A stretch of DNA of 64,000 bases from Streptomyces sp. NBC_00344 (GCF_036088315.1 NZ_CP107996.1:4171001-4235000), one strand, 5' to 3'; positions 52,932 to 63,638 are shown, numbered from the stretch's first letter. Program-made: numbers and translations. Notes: generated by a model from the letters alone, not told the origin.

Positions 52932-54308
52932 GTGGCTGCTGCCGTCGACTTGTCGCAGGTCGTGAAGGCGTACGACGTACGCGGAGTGGTTCCCGACCAG
53001 TGGGACGAGTCGACGGCCGAGCTGTTCGGCGCCGCGTTCGTGCAGGTGACGGGCGCATCGGCGATCGTGGTGGGCCACGACATGCGTCCCTCGTCGCCCG
53101 GTCTGTCCGGCGCCTTCGCCCGCGGCGCCGCCGCCCGGGGCGCCGACGTCACGCTCATCGGCCTCTGCTCGACGGATCAGCTGTACTTCGCCTCCGGCCA
53201 ACTCGACCTGCCCGGAGCGATGTTCACCGCCTCGCACAACCCCGCTCAGTACAACGGCATCAAGATGTGCCGGGCCGGTGCGTCACCGGTCGGCCAGGAC
53301 ACCGGCCTCACCGAGATCCGCACTCTGGTCGAGGACTGGTCGGCCGCCGGCGCCCCGGCGCCCGCCGCCGATCCAGGTGCCGTCACCGAACGTGACACGC
53401 TGCAGGACTACGCGGCCTATCTTCACTCCCTGGTGGATCTCTCCGGGCTCCGCCCGCTGAAGGTGGTGGTCGACGCGGGCAACGGGATGGGCGGCCACAC
53501 GGTTCCCACGGTCTTCGACCGGCTGCCGATCGACCTCGTACCGCTCTACTTCGAGCTTGACGGCACCTTCCCCAACCACGAGGCCAACCCGCTGGACCCG
53601 GCGAACCTCGTCGATCTGCAGGCCCGGGTGCGTGCCGAGGGCGCGGACCTCGGCCTGGCCTTCGACGGGGACGCCGACCGCTGCTTCGTCGTGGACGAAC
53701 GCGGCGAGGGTGTCTCCCCGTCGGTGATCACCGCCCTGGTGGCAGCCCGTGAACTGGCCAAGCACCCGGGCGGCACGGTGATCCACAATCTGATCACCTC
53801 CTGGTCGGTCCCCGAGGTCGTCCGCGAGAACGGCGGCCGCCCGGTCCGCACCCGGGTCGGCCACTCCTTCATCAAGCAGGAGATGGCAGCCACCGGTGCG
53901 ATCTTCGGCGGCGAGCATTCGGCGCACTACTACTTCCACGACTTCTGGAACGCCGACACCGGCATGCTCGCCGCCCTGCACGTGCTGTCGGCGCTCGGCA
54001 GCAGTCCGGACAGCCTGTCCTCCCTGGTGGCCCAGTACGACCGATACGCCGCGTCCGGTGAGATCAACTCCACGGTCAGCGATCAGCGGGCCTGCACAGC
54101 GGCCGTACGCGCGGCCTTCGCCGGCCGCCCGGGCATCACGACCGACGACCTCGACGGCCTGACCGTGACGGCCGACACCTGGTGGTTCAACCTCCGGCCG
54201 TCCAACACCGAGCCCCTGCTGCGCCTCAACGTGGAGGCCCGGGACGCGACGACGATGACGAAAACACGGGACGAGGTCCTGCACCTCGTCCGCGCCACGG
54301 ATTCCTGA
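52932..54308 (+). CDS. manB: Phosphomannomutase/phosphoglucomutase
   Basis: A 458-residue alpha-D-phosphohexomutase that interconverts mannose-6-phosphate and mannose-1-phosphate (often also glucose phosphates). The phosphoserine is Ser101 in [16 protein letters not shown]; the metal-binding loop is [11 protein letters not shown] near residues 243-252; the sugar-binding [10 protein letters not shown] follows, and the phosphate-binding [15 protein letters not shown] closes. GTG start with GGAGG about eight bases upstream. manA is nearby, and a nucleotidylyltransferase lies further up, completing the GDP-mannose route. Confidence 0.94.
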   Translation: MAAAVDLSQVVKAYDVRGVVPDQWDESTAELFGAAFVQVTGASAIVVGHDMRPSSPGLSGAFARGAAARGADVTLIGLCSTDQLYFASGQLDLPGAMFTASHNPAQYNGIKMCRAGASPVGQDTGLTEIRTLVEDWSAAGAPAPAADPGAVTERDTLQDYAAYLHSLVDLSGLRPLKVVVDAGNGMGGHTVPTVFDRLPIDLVPLYFELDGTFPNHEANPLDPANLVDLQARVRAEGADLGLAFDGDADRCFVVDERGEGVSPSVITALVAARELAKHPGGTVIHNLITSWSVPEVVRENGGRPVRTRVGHSFIKQEMAATGAIFGGEHSAHYYFHDFWNADTGMLAALHVLSALGSSPDSLSSLVAQYDRYAASGEINSTVSDQRACTAAVRAAFAGRPGITTDDLDGLTVTADTWWFNLRPSNTEPLLRLNVEARDATTMTKTRDEVLHLVRATDS

Positions 54309-54457
54309 ACGTCCCGGACCGTGTCGCGGATCCGGTCCCCGTGCCCGGCGCTCCGCGCCCGTTCCCGGCACCCCGCAACCGCCCCGGCACCCCGCACCAG
54401 CCCCGCCCCGGCGGTAGGCTGACCAGGCCCAAACCGTATGTTCGAAGGGACCACCCC

Positions 54458-54640
54458 ATGCCGCTCGAAGCCGGCCTCCTGGAGATCCTCGCCTGCCCGG
54501 TCTGTCACGCTCCGCTCGACGACCGGTCGGCCGATGAGAACCCCGAGCTGATCTGCACCGGCAAGGACTGCGGGCTCGCCTATCCCGTCAGGGACGACAT
54601 CCCCGTGCTCCTCGTCGACGAGGCCCGCCGCCCGGCCTGA
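54458..54640 (+). CDS. Trm112 family protein
   Basis: A 60-residue zinc-ribbon-like protein, the size of bacterial Trm112/YcaR proteins. [13 protein letters not shown] contains the CxxC pair, then [27 protein letters not shown] with the second C-x(4)-C type pair and the conserved [11 protein letters not shown]. Bacterial Trm112 proteins may activate methyltransferases or act as chaperones. ATG at 54458 preceded by GAAGGGA. It lies between manB and the SIS protein, a conserved actinobacterial arrangement. Confidence 0.9.
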   Translation: MPLEAGLLEILACPVCHAPLDDRSADENPELICTGKDCGLAYPVRDDIPVLLVDEARRPA

Positions 54641-54726
54641 GAACGTCCCGGCGGCGCCACCGCCGGGAGCCCACACCACAGCCGCGCATGCGCACACGCG
54701 AGGCCGATCGGAGGAGGCAGACCCCG

Positions 54727-55860
54727 ATGCTCGACGAGTCGTTGCTCGACGCCCCGGAAGCCCTGGCACGAGCCGACCGCCGCGGCTTGCTCCGCGGGGC
54801 CGCCGAAGCCGGGGCCCGCGTCCGCACCGCCGCACGGCACGCGGCCGAGGCCGGCCTCGCGGACCTTCAGCCGGAGGGCCGTCCGCGTGCCGTCATGGTC
54901 GCAGGGGCCGGCACGGCCGCCACCGGGGTCGCCGACCTGCTCGGCGCGCTGGCGGGCGCTGCCGCCCCCGTCGTCAGCCTCAGGCCGACCGGTGTGGCCC
55001 CGGCGGCCGGCGCCCTGCGCTGGACCCTGCCCGGGTGGTCCGGCTCCGTGGACCTGCTGCTGATCGCCACCGCGGACGGTTCGGAGCCGGGTCTCGCGCT
55101 GCTGGCCGAGCAGGCCTACCGCCGGGGATGCACGGTCGTCGCGGTGGCCCCGCTCCGCTCCCCGCTGACGGAGGCCGTCGACGGGGTGCACGGGATGGTC
55201 GTACCGATGGCGAAGGCCCCGTACGAGGAGGAGAACGAAGCTCCGTTCACCGGCGCGGGGTCGGGTGCGCTGTGGGCGCTCTTCACGCCGTTGCTCGTCC
55301 TCCTCGACCGGGTCGGACTCGTCGCCGCTCCGCCCGATGCGCTCCAGCAGGTGGCCGACCGGCTCGACGGAATCGCGGAACGCTGCGGCCCGGCCACCGC
55401 GACCTACAGCAACCCGGCGAAGACCCTCGCATCGGAGCTCGCCGACTCCCTTCCGCTCATCTGGACGGAGGGCACGGCCGCGGGCCCGGTGGGGCGCCGC
55501 TTCGCCGCCGTACTGACCGAACTGGCCGGCCGCCCCGCACTCGCGGCCGCACTTCCCGAGGCGCTGCCCCAGCACGGCGCGCTGCTCGTCGGTGCGCTGT
55601 CCGGTGACGCGGACCCGGAGGACTTCTTCCGCGACCGGGTGGACGAACAGCAGGCACTGCACGCGCGGGTCGTGCTCCTCCGCGACCGCCCGGCAGGCGG
55701 TCTCACCGCCGCCCCGGCGGCCCGCGAACTCGCCCTCGGCCAGGACACCGCCATCAGCGAGCTGGAGCCGGAGGAGGGCAGCGAGCTCGAAGCGCTCGCC
55801 GAACTCGTCGCCGTCACCGACTTCGCCGCCGTCTATCTGGCGCTCGCCGCCTCGGCCTGA
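54727..55860 (+). CDS. SIS-domain sugar isomerase-like protein
   Basis: A 377-residue protein of the actinobacterial bifunctional phosphoglucose/phosphomannose isomerase-like group. AVMVAGAGTAATGVADLLGALAG is the phosphosugar-binding SIS loop, followed by LLIATADGSEPGLALLAEQAYRRG. The second half is the isomerase-like region (LPLIWTEGTAAGPVGRRF). The ATG at 54727 has GGAGGAGG nine bases upstream; an earlier ATG at 54688 would precede that site. It lies directly before manA and probably helps sugar-phosphate supply for mannosylation. Catalytic residues cannot be judged by eye. Confidence 0.82.
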   Translation: MLDESLLDAPEALARADRRGLLRGAAEAGARVRTAARHAAEAGLADLQPEGRPRAVMVAGAGTAATGVADLLGALAGAAAPVVSLRPTGVAPAAGALRWTLPGWSGSVDLLLIATADGSEPGLALLAEQAYRRGCTVVAVAPLRSPLTEAVDGVHGMVVPMAKAPYEEENEAPFTGAGSGALWALFTPLLVLLDRVGLVAAPPDALQQVADRLDGIAERCGPATATYSNPAKTLASELADSLPLIWTEGTAAGPVGRRFAAVLTELAGRPALAAALPEALPQHGALLVGALSGDADPEDFFRDRVDEQQALHARVVLLRDRPAGGLTAAPAARELALGQDTAISELEPEEGSELEALAELVAVTDFAAVYLALAASA

Positions 55861-55923
55861 ACCCGCGGGCCGGGCGGGGCCCGGCCCACTCGGCCCACTC
55901 GAAGCACACCGGAAAGTAGCGTC

Positions 55924-57087
55924 ATGGACCGCCTCGCCAACACCGTGCGCCCCTACGCCTGGGGCTCTACGACCGCCATCCCGGCTCTGCTCGGCACTCG
56001 GCCCACCGGCGAGCCGCAGGCCGAGATGTGGATGGGAGCGCATCCCGGTGCGCCGTCACACGTCGACCGCGGCGCCGGGGGAACGCCCCTGTCCACGGTC
56101 ATCGACGCGGCCCCCGAGGCCGAACTCGGCGCTGCCGCGGTCAAGAAGTTCGGCCCGCGTCTTCCCTTCCTGCTCAAGATCCTCGCGGCCGGCGCCCCGC
56201 TCTCCGTCCAGGTGCACCCCGACCTGTCGCAGGCGAGGGAAGGGTACGAGGACGAGGAGCGCAGGGCCGTCCCGATCGACGCCCCGCACCGCAACTACAA
56301 GGACGCGAACCACAAACCGGAACTGATCTGCGCGCTCACGCCCTTCGACGGCCTGTGCGGCTTCCGCACCCCCGGCGATGCCGCGGAACTGCTCGCGGCC
56401 CTCGAAGTCGACTCCCTCAAGCCGTATGTGGACATCCTGCGCGCCAGTCCGGACGAGGCCGCGCTGCGCGAGGTCCTCACCGCGGTGCTGACCGCGGATC
56501 CCGAGGAGATGAAAGCCACCGTCGCCGACGCGGCGGCGGCCGCCGGGCGTCTCGGCGGCGCACACGCCCCGTACGCCTCGATCGCCCACCACTATCCGGG
56601 CGACCCTGGTGTCATCGCCGCGATGTTGCTCAACTACGTTCAACTGCAGCCGGGCGAAGCGCTGTTCCTCGGCGCGGGGATCCCGCACGCCTATCTCAAC
56701 GGTCTCGGCGTCGAGATCATGGCCAACTCCGACAATGTGCTGCGCTGCGGTCTGACCCCGAAGCACGTCGATGTCCCGGAACTGCTCCGCGTCGTCAGGT
56801 TCGAGGCGACCGACCCGGGTGTCCTGCGGCCGGAGGCCGCGCCCGACGGTGAGGAGCTCTACGACACCCCGATCGACGAGTTCCGGCTGTCACGGTACGT
56901 GCGGCCCGAGGACGCGGCCCCGCTCACCCTTCCCGCAGGCACCGCGCAGATCCTGCTCTGCACCGCGGGCGAGCCCGCGATCGGTGAACTGGCCCTCGCT
57001 CCTGGACGGTCGGTGTTCGTGCCCGCGGGCGAGCGCGTCACACTGTCGGGAGCGGGCACGATCTTCCGCGCCACCGTTGTGGCCTGA
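55924..57087 (+). CDS. manA: Mannose-6-phosphate isomerase, class I
   Basis: A 387-residue zinc cupin that interconverts fructose-6-phosphate and mannose-6-phosphate. Signatures: WGSTTAIPALLG at the start, FLLKILAAGAPLSVQVHPD with the zinc-binding Gln and His, NHKPELICALTPFDGLCGFR with another Glu, and GAGIPHAYLNGLGVEIMANSDNVLRCGLTPKHVDV with the last ligand. ATG with GGAAAG upstream. Together with the neighbouring manB and nucleotidylyltransferase it feeds GDP-mannose for glycans and protein mannosylation. Confidence 0.95.
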   Translation: MDRLANTVRPYAWGSTTAIPALLGTRPTGEPQAEMWMGAHPGAPSHVDRGAGGTPLSTVIDAAPEAELGAAAVKKFGPRLPFLLKILAAGAPLSVQVHPDLSQAREGYEDEERRAVPIDAPHRNYKDANHKPELICALTPFDGLCGFRTPGDAAELLAALEVDSLKPYVDILRASPDEAALREVLTAVLTADPEEMKATVADAAAAAGRLGGAHAPYASIAHHYPGDPGVIAAMLLNYVQLQPGEALFLGAGIPHAYLNGLGVEIMANSDNVLRCGLTPKHVDVPELLRVVRFEATDPGVLRPEAAPDGEELYDTPIDEFRLSRYVRPEDAAPLTLPAGTAQILLCTAGEPAIGELALAPGRSVFVPAGERVTLSGAGTIFRATVVA

Positions 57088-57165
57088 TGCGACAATGTGC
57101 GGCCGGACGGCGGCCGCAGCAGCGGTGCCGGGCCCGCAGCAGCGACGAAGGGAATATGTCCACCT

Positions 57166-58143
57166 ATGAGTGCGTCAGGCGGAACCAGGGCGATTGTGGC
57201 GGCGCTCGGCGCCAACCTCGCGATCGCGGCAGCGAAGTTCGTGGCGTTCCTCTTCAGTGGCTCGTCGTCGATGCTTGCCGAGAGCGTGCACTCGCTCGCC
57301 GACTCGGGCAATCAGGGCCTGCTGCTGCTCGGCGGTAAGAAGGCGCAGCGCGAGGCGACACCGCAACATCCCTTCGGCTACGGCCGTGAGCGCTACATCT
57401 ACGCCTTCCTCGTCTCGATCGTGCTCTTCTCGGTCGGCGGCATGTTCGCGCTCTACGAGGGCTACGAGAAGGTCAAGCACCCGCACTCCCTCGACAACTG
57501 GTACTGGCCGGTGGGTGTCCTGGTATTCGCGATCATCGCGGAGGGCTACTCCTTCCGTACGGCCATCAAGGAGTCCAACCAGACCCGGGGCTCGCTCTCC
57601 TGGTCGCAGTTCATCCGCCGCGCCAAGGCTCCGGAACTCCCTGTTGTGCTGCTCGAGGACTTCGGCGCGCTGATCGGCCTGGTCCTGGCGCTGGCCGGAG
57701 TGGGTCTGGCGATCGGCACGGACAACGGTGTCTGGGACGGGATCGGCACTCTCTGCATCGGTACCCTGCTCATCCTGATCGCGTTGGTCCTGGCGGCGGA
57801 GACCAAGTCACTGCTGCTCGGCGAGGCGGCGGGCACTGAGGAGGTCGAACGGATCAGGGAGGCCATCGTCGACCACGAGACGGTCACCTCGGTGATCCAC
57901 ATGCGGACGCTCCACCTCGGTCCTGAGGAACTGCTGGTCGCCGCCAAGATCGCTGTTCAGCACGACGACACGGCGACCCAGGTGGCCCATGCGATCAACG
58001 CCGCCGAGGACCGCATCAGGTCCGCGGTCCCGATCGCCCGGGTGATCTACCTGGAGCCGGACATCTACAGCGAGGCGCAGGCCGCCGCCGGCGACGACCC
58101 CGCGGCGACACCGGGCGGCCCGTCCCCCGTGCCGGAGCACTGA
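57166..58143 (+). CDS. Cation diffusion facilitator family transporter
   Basis: A 325-residue CDF protein with six spans and a C-terminal cytoplasmic domain. MLAESVHSLADSGNQGLLLLG carries the HxxxD metal site in span 2, FGYGRERYIYAFLVSIVLF the third span, and VVLLEDFGALIGLVLALAGVGLAI the fifth span with Glu-Asp in place of the usual second HxxxD. The cytoplasmic end (VIHMRTLHLGPEELLVAAKIAV) is the usual dimerising domain. Probable efflux of zinc or another divalent ion. The start ATG is chosen because the membrane part begins right after it; a nearby ATG at 57156 is in another frame. Confidence 0.9.
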   Translation: MSASGGTRAIVAALGANLAIAAAKFVAFLFSGSSSMLAESVHSLADSGNQGLLLLGGKKAQREATPQHPFGYGRERYIYAFLVSIVLFSVGGMFALYEGYEKVKHPHSLDNWYWPVGVLVFAIIAEGYSFRTAIKESNQTRGSLSWSQFIRRAKAPELPVVLLEDFGALIGLVLALAGVGLAIGTDNGVWDGIGTLCIGTLLILIALVLAAETKSLLLGEAAGTEEVERIREAIVDHETVTSVIHMRTLHLGPEELLVAAKIAVQHDDTATQVAHAINAAEDRIRSAVPIARVIYLEPDIYSEAQAAAGDDPAATPGGPSPVPEH

Positions 58144-58261
58144 CCCGCCGGGGGAGTGACTGGGGAGTGACGGCCGGGGCGGTGACCACCAGGGGAAAGA
58201 GGCCGGGGCAGTGGGAGCGTGGACGCTGACCGCCTGGACGCCGGCCGCCTGGTTCTGGCCG

Positions 58262-58710
58262 GCCCCGGTGCTGGGGCTGTGGCCGGCTGCACCTGCTGGC
58301 GTCCTGACCCGCCCGGTCCAGGTGCCGTAGCCGTGGCCGTCTGAACCTGGTGAAGTCCTGGGCGTACGCGGGTGCCGGAGCGCTGAGCGTCTGCACCTGT
58401 CGGAACCCAGGACGTTCAGGGCGCCGGCGCCCTGAACGTCTGACCCTGCCGGGGCGCCGACCGTTCCCGGGTGCCGGGCGCTGATCCGGCCCGTGCGGGG
58501 CTGCCGGTGCCGTGACCGTGTGAACCTGCCGGGGCGCAGGCCGCTCGTGGCTGCCGGGGTGCTGATCGGCCCACGGGGTGCCCCGCTGCCGGTGCCGGGG
58601 GCCGTGACCGTTCGAGCCGGCCGGGCCCTGATCTGCCCGGCGTGGGGTGGCCACGGTGCCGGGGTCCTCGGCGGCTGCACCTGCCGGAGCGCCGACCGTA
58701 CGCCGTACGG
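58262..58710. repeat. Degenerate tandem repeats upstream of ahcY
   Basis: Units of about 50-90 bases begin with CTGnACCTGnnGG at 58287, 58341, 58391, 58440, 58520 and 58675. The copies at 58440 and 58675 (CTGACCCTGCCGGGGCGCCG and CTGCACCTGCCGGAGCGCCG) differ at two of 20 bases. CTGCCGGTGCCG recurs at 58501 and 58585, each soon followed by GTGACCGT. The spacing is irregular, so these are old, diverged repeats rather than a coding minisatellite. Confidence 0.65.
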
Positions 58711-58861
58711 CGTACGCCGACTGCTGTCGTCGATGACGGGGACCAGTCGTCCATCTGGCGGCCCGGTCCCCGGGCGTCGTCCGGCACCGGTCGCTCCCGA
58801 GCGGCCGCCCCCGGCCCAGGCGGGCTGGGGCCGACCGAGCAGGTCGGTGTAGATTCGAGGT

Positions 58862-59035
58862 GAGCCAGACGTCGCTGCTGATGGCGGTCGGGCGGTCCGT
58901 AGTACGGACCGGCCGAGGGAGAGAGGGCCTCCGACGGACTGCGCCGCGAGCGCTCGGGCATTCCTGTGCCTCCACGCCCGTCGCCGCAGCATCCGGTCCC
59001 TACACCCTCGACCAACCTTCCGAGGAGCAGCTCAT
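58862..59035 (+). promoter_or_regulatory. Structured leader of ahcY
   Basis: If transcription starts from TAGATT (58850-58855), the leader is about 170 bases. It contains the palindrome CGGTCCGTAGTACGGACCG (58897-58915), a G/A-rich GGGAGAGAGGG segment and further G+C-rich hairpin potential. I compared it by eye with S-adenosylhomocysteine and SAM riboswitch cores and saw no match. Any regulatory role is a guess. Confidence 0.35.
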
Positions 59036-60493
<1,458 letters not shown>

Positions 60494-60612
60494 CCGCGTC
60501 CGGGACCGACCCGGGTTCCGGACCACTCCGCAGCGGTGCGTGCCGTCACCCGCGGCCGTTGTCGTCAGCGGCTGCGGGATATCCGCTGCCGGCGGACGGC
60601 CGCAGTAGTCAA

Positions 60613-60660
60613 GTACCGGGCAGGCCCCCGCACCCCCGTGTCGGGGGGCCTGCCCCGTAC
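60613..60660 (+). terminator. Hairpin terminator after ahcY
   Basis: A 12-bp perfect stem GGGCAGGCCCCC/GGGGGCCTGCCC (60618-60629 with 60644-60655), extended by a GTAC/GTAC outer pair across one mismatch. It begins about 120 bases past the ahcY stop and 27 bases before the next gene. Confidence 0.7.
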
Positions 60661-60686
60661 CGGCCTCAGACAGCCCCAAGGACCCC

Positions 60687-61301
60687 ATGCCCCGCGGCCG
60701 TTATTCGCTCCACGATCTGCACGACCACACCCCTCTCGGCGAAGAACACTTCCACTGTGCGCCCGGCCCTTCCGGCTGGCGCTACGTCTCGCAGACCACG
60801 ACCCCCTCCGGTGACCACGCCGGCTCCGTCGATCTGGCCATCGACGAACTGGGCCGCCCCATCCGCCTCGAAGTCCACGCCGCGAGCTGGCAGGTGCGCG
60901 GCGCCGCCATCGAGGGAGTCACCTGGGTGCGTACCGATCCCACCGGTGCCTATGCCACCGAAGGCAATGCCCCCGCTCACGCCTTCACCGGCACCTCCCC
61001 CGCCTTCCTTGTCGCAACAGCCCGTCTGCTCGGTCTCACCCCCGAATCCCCCGCTACTCGCGTCCGCCTGGTCGCCCTTACCGACCCGGTGCTGGCGCCC
61101 CGTACCGTCGACCAGTCCTGGGCGCTACTGAAGAGTGAAGCGCACGCCACTGACAACGGCCCCCTGCTGGTGGACGAATACCAGGTCAGCGCCCTGGACA
61201 CCGGTGAGCAGTACGCGGTCCACATCGCCGGTGACGTAGTCCTGGCGGCCCCCGGCATCGAGCTCGAACACCTGGAGACCCCGCCTTCTGTCTTTCCCTG
61301 A
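60687..61301 (+). CDS. Hypothetical protein of unknown family
   Basis: A 204-residue protein without membrane spans or signal peptide. It opens RYSLHDLHDHTPLGEEHFHCAPG, which is His/Asp-rich, then shows alternating beta-type segments (GWRYVSQTTTPSGDHAGSVDLAIDELGRPIRLEVHAASWQVRG) and ends YQVSALDTGEQYAVHIAGDVVLAAPGIELEHL. Several residues pairs suggest a beta-barrel similar to lipocalin-like or calycin proteins, but I cannot name a family. ATG with CCAAGGA upstream. It is just after the ahcY terminator and converges with the RDD gene. Confidence 0.75.
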   Translation: MPRGRYSLHDLHDHTPLGEEHFHCAPGPSGWRYVSQTTTPSGDHAGSVDLAIDELGRPIRLEVHAASWQVRGAAIEGVTWVRTDPTGAYATEGNAPAHAFTGTSPAFLVATARLLGLTPESPATRVRLVALTDPVLAPRTVDQSWALLKSEAHATDNGPLLVDEYQVSALDTGEQYAVHIAGDVVLAAPGIELEHLETPPSVFP

Positions 61302-61347
61302 CCGCCGGGTCCACCGGATCGGCCTGGTCCGCCGCAGAAGCTGTCGG

Positions 61348-62424
61348 CTACGCAGGCGGTACGAAGCCCGTCGCGGGAGGCGCATCCGCACGGCCGGTCC
61401 GTTCAACACCCGGGCCGGAAGACGGTGTTGCAGAGGTGACGCGACCAGCGGAGTCGCCGGGTCCGGCCGGCGCACCGGGACCTGCCTGGGTGCCCGGAGA
61501 GCTGCCCTGTAGCCCCGGTGCGGCAGGTGCGGCCGGTACGGCCGCGAGCCCGTCCGGAGTTCCGGGCCCCCACGGTGACCTGGGTCCCGCGAACGACATG
61601 GAACACTCGGGCTCCGCCGTCTCCGGCGAACCCACCGCCGTCGCCCCCACGTCCGGACCGGCCGGACGCGACGCGGGCCCCCCGAACATCCGCCGGGCCT
61701 CCCTCGCCTGCCGCTCGTTCACCACAGCCGCCAAGTAGGCCGCCGGAGGCACTCCCTGGGGCGCCTGCACCCCCGTGGCGGCCACCAGATCAGCGGCCAG
61801 CCGCTCCGCCATCGCCCAGCTCACCGCCGCGTCGAGCTGCCGCATCCGGGTCAGGTACTGCCGAACGGCCAGCCACAGTCCATCGGGCACCGCGGAAAGA
61901 TCCAATTGCCCGAACCGCCCGACCAGCCACGGCGGTGGGGGTGGCACGGCGCCGGCCCGCCCCGTATACACCCGCTCCCGGACGACCAGGGTTCCGGCGA
62001 AGACGTCACCGATCCGGCGCCCCCGCGCGGAAACCAGTGAGGCGATGCACGCGACGATCCCGAACGTCATCAGGATCTCCACCACACCGATCGCGCCGCG
62101 CACCAGCGCGTGGCGGAACCGGATCGGTCCCCCGTCGTCCCGCACCACCCGCAGCCCGCACGCCAGCTTTCCCAGTGAGCGCCCATGGCTGAGCGTCTCG
62201 ACCGCGATCGGCGCCCCCACCAGCACCAGAAGGAAATTCGCCACGGTGATCGCTGCCTGCGCGGCATCGTCCAGGGACGCGGTGGCGGCCAGCAAGGCGA
62301 TCGACCCCGCCAGATACACCGTCCACACCAGCACCAGGTCGATCGCCAGGGCCAGCGCCCGGCTCGGCAACCTCGCCGTGCGCAGCCCGAGTACGACTGC
62401 GTCCCCTGTCACGAGTTCACTCAC
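61348..62424 (-). CDS. RDD family membrane protein
   Basis: A 358-residue protein. Its N-terminal half is an RDD domain with Arg-Ala/Asp pairs at the start (RTARLPSRALALAIDLVLVWTVYL) and four spans (AIDLVLVWTVYLAGSIALLA, AAITVANFLLVLVGAPIAVE, VRGAIGVVEILMTFGIVACIASL). The GRSLGKLACGLRVVRDDGGPIRFRHALVRG block is typical of RDD proteins. The C-terminal ~150 residues are Ala/Pro/Gly-rich. GTG at 62424 chosen since GAGGGG lies about ten bases upstream and the family starts SELVTGDAV. Divergent from the SpoIIM-like gene by 107 bases. Confidence 0.88.
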   Translation of the reverse strand: MSELVTGDAVVLGLRTARLPSRALALAIDLVLVWTVYLAGSIALLAATASLDDAAQAAITVANFLLVLVGAPIAVETLSHGRSLGKLACGLRVVRDDGGPIRFRHALVRGAIGVVEILMTFGIVACIASLVSARGRRIGDVFAGTLVVRERVYTGRAGAVPPPPPWLVGRFGQLDLSAVPDGLWLAVRQYLTRMRQLDAAVSWAMAERLAADLVAATGVQAPQGVPPAAYLAAVVNERQAREARRMFGGPASRPAGPDVGATAVGSPETAEPECSMSFAGPRSPWGPGTPDGLAAVPAAPAAPGLQGSSPGTQAGPGAPAGPGDSAGRVTSATPSSGPGVERTGRADAPPATGFVPPA

Positions 62425-62531
62425 CGGTGCCCACCCCTCAGTCGCCGCCCTTTCGCGCATCGCCGGACATCAGTCTGCCAAGCTGGCCCCAAGCGCGCCG
62501 TACGGACCGAGTGCTGGAGCTGCAGCCGACG

Positions 62532-63539
62532 ATGGACCTCGACGTATTCGTCACCGCCCACCATGCCGAGTGGGACCGCCTGAACACCCTGCTGCACCGA
62601 GGGCGCCGTCTCACCGGAGCGGAAGCGGACGAGCTCGTCGTGCTGTATCAGCGGACCGCCACGCATCTTTCCCGTATTCAGTCGAGCGCTCCGGACCCGG
62701 TGCTCATCGCACGCCTGACGGAACTGGTGGCGCGCGCCCGTGCCACGGTGACCGGCACCCGGCAGGCCGGATGGCGGGACGCCGTCCACTTCCTCACGGC
62801 GGGATTTCCCGCCGCCGTCTACCGCGCCAGGCACTGGTGGGTGCCCACCGCGCTGATCTCCACCGGGCTCGCGGCTCTGATCGGCTGGTGGATCGCCACG
62901 CACCCCGAGGTCCAGGCGGCCATCGCACCCCCCGCGGAACTGCACGGTATGACCAGGCCCGGCGGTGAGTACGAGACGTACTACTCGAGCCACCCCGCAG
63001 CCTCCTTCGCCGCTCAGGTCTGGACGAACAACGCCCAGGCTGCGGCCATGTGCCTGACACTCGGCGTCTTCATCGGCATACCGGTCCTGTGGATCCTCTT
63101 CCTCAACATGCTCAACCTCGGAGTGGGAGCCGGTCTGATGTCGTCGGCAGGCCGCCTCGACACCTTCCTCGGCCTGGTGCTGCCGCACGGACTCCTCGAA
63201 CTCACCGCGGTCTTCGTCGCGGCGGGCACGGGTCTGAGACTCGGCTGGACGCTCATCGATCCCGGGCCCAGGTCCAGGCGCACCGCCATGGCGGAGCAGG
63301 GCCGCGCCGCGATCGGAATGGCCATCGGCCTGGCCCTCGTCCTATTCGTCTCCGGTGCCATCGAGGGGTTCGTGACGCCGTCCGGCCTGCCGACCTGGTC
63401 CCGTATCGCCATCGGGATCGCGGTCGAGGCCCTGTTCCTGCTGTACGTCTACGCAGTGGGTGGCCGAGCCGCACGCGTGGGTGAGACCGGAGACCTGGAG
63501 GACGCCGGGCGCAGCGCCGTTCTCCCCGTCGCAGCGTGA
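62532..63539 (+). CDS. Stage II sporulation protein M-like membrane protein
   Basis: A 335-residue protein with a cytoplasmic helical N-terminal region (about 1-100) and about six spans (WWVPTALISTGLAALIGWWIA, AQAAAMCLTLGVFIGIPVLWILFL, GLVLPHGLLELTAVFVAAGTGLRLGW, and two later). The pattern HPAASFAAQVWTNNAQAAAMCL and LPHGLLELTAVFVA are typical of SpoIIM/DUF95 proteins, which in Bacillus degrade peptidoglycan during engulfment as part of the DMP complex; in Streptomyces the role is open. ATG at 62532; GGAG lies about 12 bases upstream, and a GTG at 62511 is an alternative. Confidence 0.87.
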   Translation: MDLDVFVTAHHAEWDRLNTLLHRGRRLTGAEADELVVLYQRTATHLSRIQSSAPDPVLIARLTELVARARATVTGTRQAGWRDAVHFLTAGFPAAVYRARHWWVPTALISTGLAALIGWWIATHPEVQAAIAPPAELHGMTRPGGEYETYYSSHPAASFAAQVWTNNAQAAAMCLTLGVFIGIPVLWILFLNMLNLGVGAGLMSSAGRLDTFLGLVLPHGLLELTAVFVAAGTGLRLGWTLIDPGPRSRRTAMAEQGRAAIGMAIGLALVLFVSGAIEGFVTPSGLPTWSRIAIGIAVEALFLLYVYAVGGRAARVGETGDLEDAGRSAVLPVAA

Positions 63540-63591
63540 TGTGCGTACGACCCCTCTGAGCTGCTAGTGTCTCCCTCGCCCACAAAAGCCG

Positions 63592-63620
63592 TTGACACGG
63601 TTCGCGTGGGGAGGTAGATT
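63592..63620 (+). promoter_or_regulatory. rRNA promoter P-a
   Basis: TTGACA (63592-63597) with TAGATT (63615-63620), spacer exactly 17 bases. Start expected near 63627. This is the strongest consensus promoter in the window. Confidence 0.85.
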
Positions 63621-63638
63621 AGAACGGTTGCCCCAAAC

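Larger units (their letters stand above)
58144..59035. other. 892-base interval with repeats and ahcY leader
   Basis: No protein gene is supported here although open frames run through it on the minus strand as a result of base composition. It carries diverged tandem repeats (about 58262-58710), a candidate promoter (TAGATT at 58850-58855), and a leader of about 170 bases before ahcY with a short perfect palindrome. Confidence 0.6.

Noticed and set aside
58262..58710. CRISPR array
   Set aside because: Repeat units are diverged and unevenly spaced with no unique spacers of constant size, and no cas genes are nearby.
57808..58992. 394-codon minus-strand frame across the repeat region
   Set aside because: Low-complexity Arg/Pro/Gly sequence produced by the repeats and base composition; no start signal or family.
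58862..59035. Possible S-adenosylhomocysteine riboswitch
   Set aside because: By-eye comparison found no match to the conserved core; kept only as an unassigned leader.
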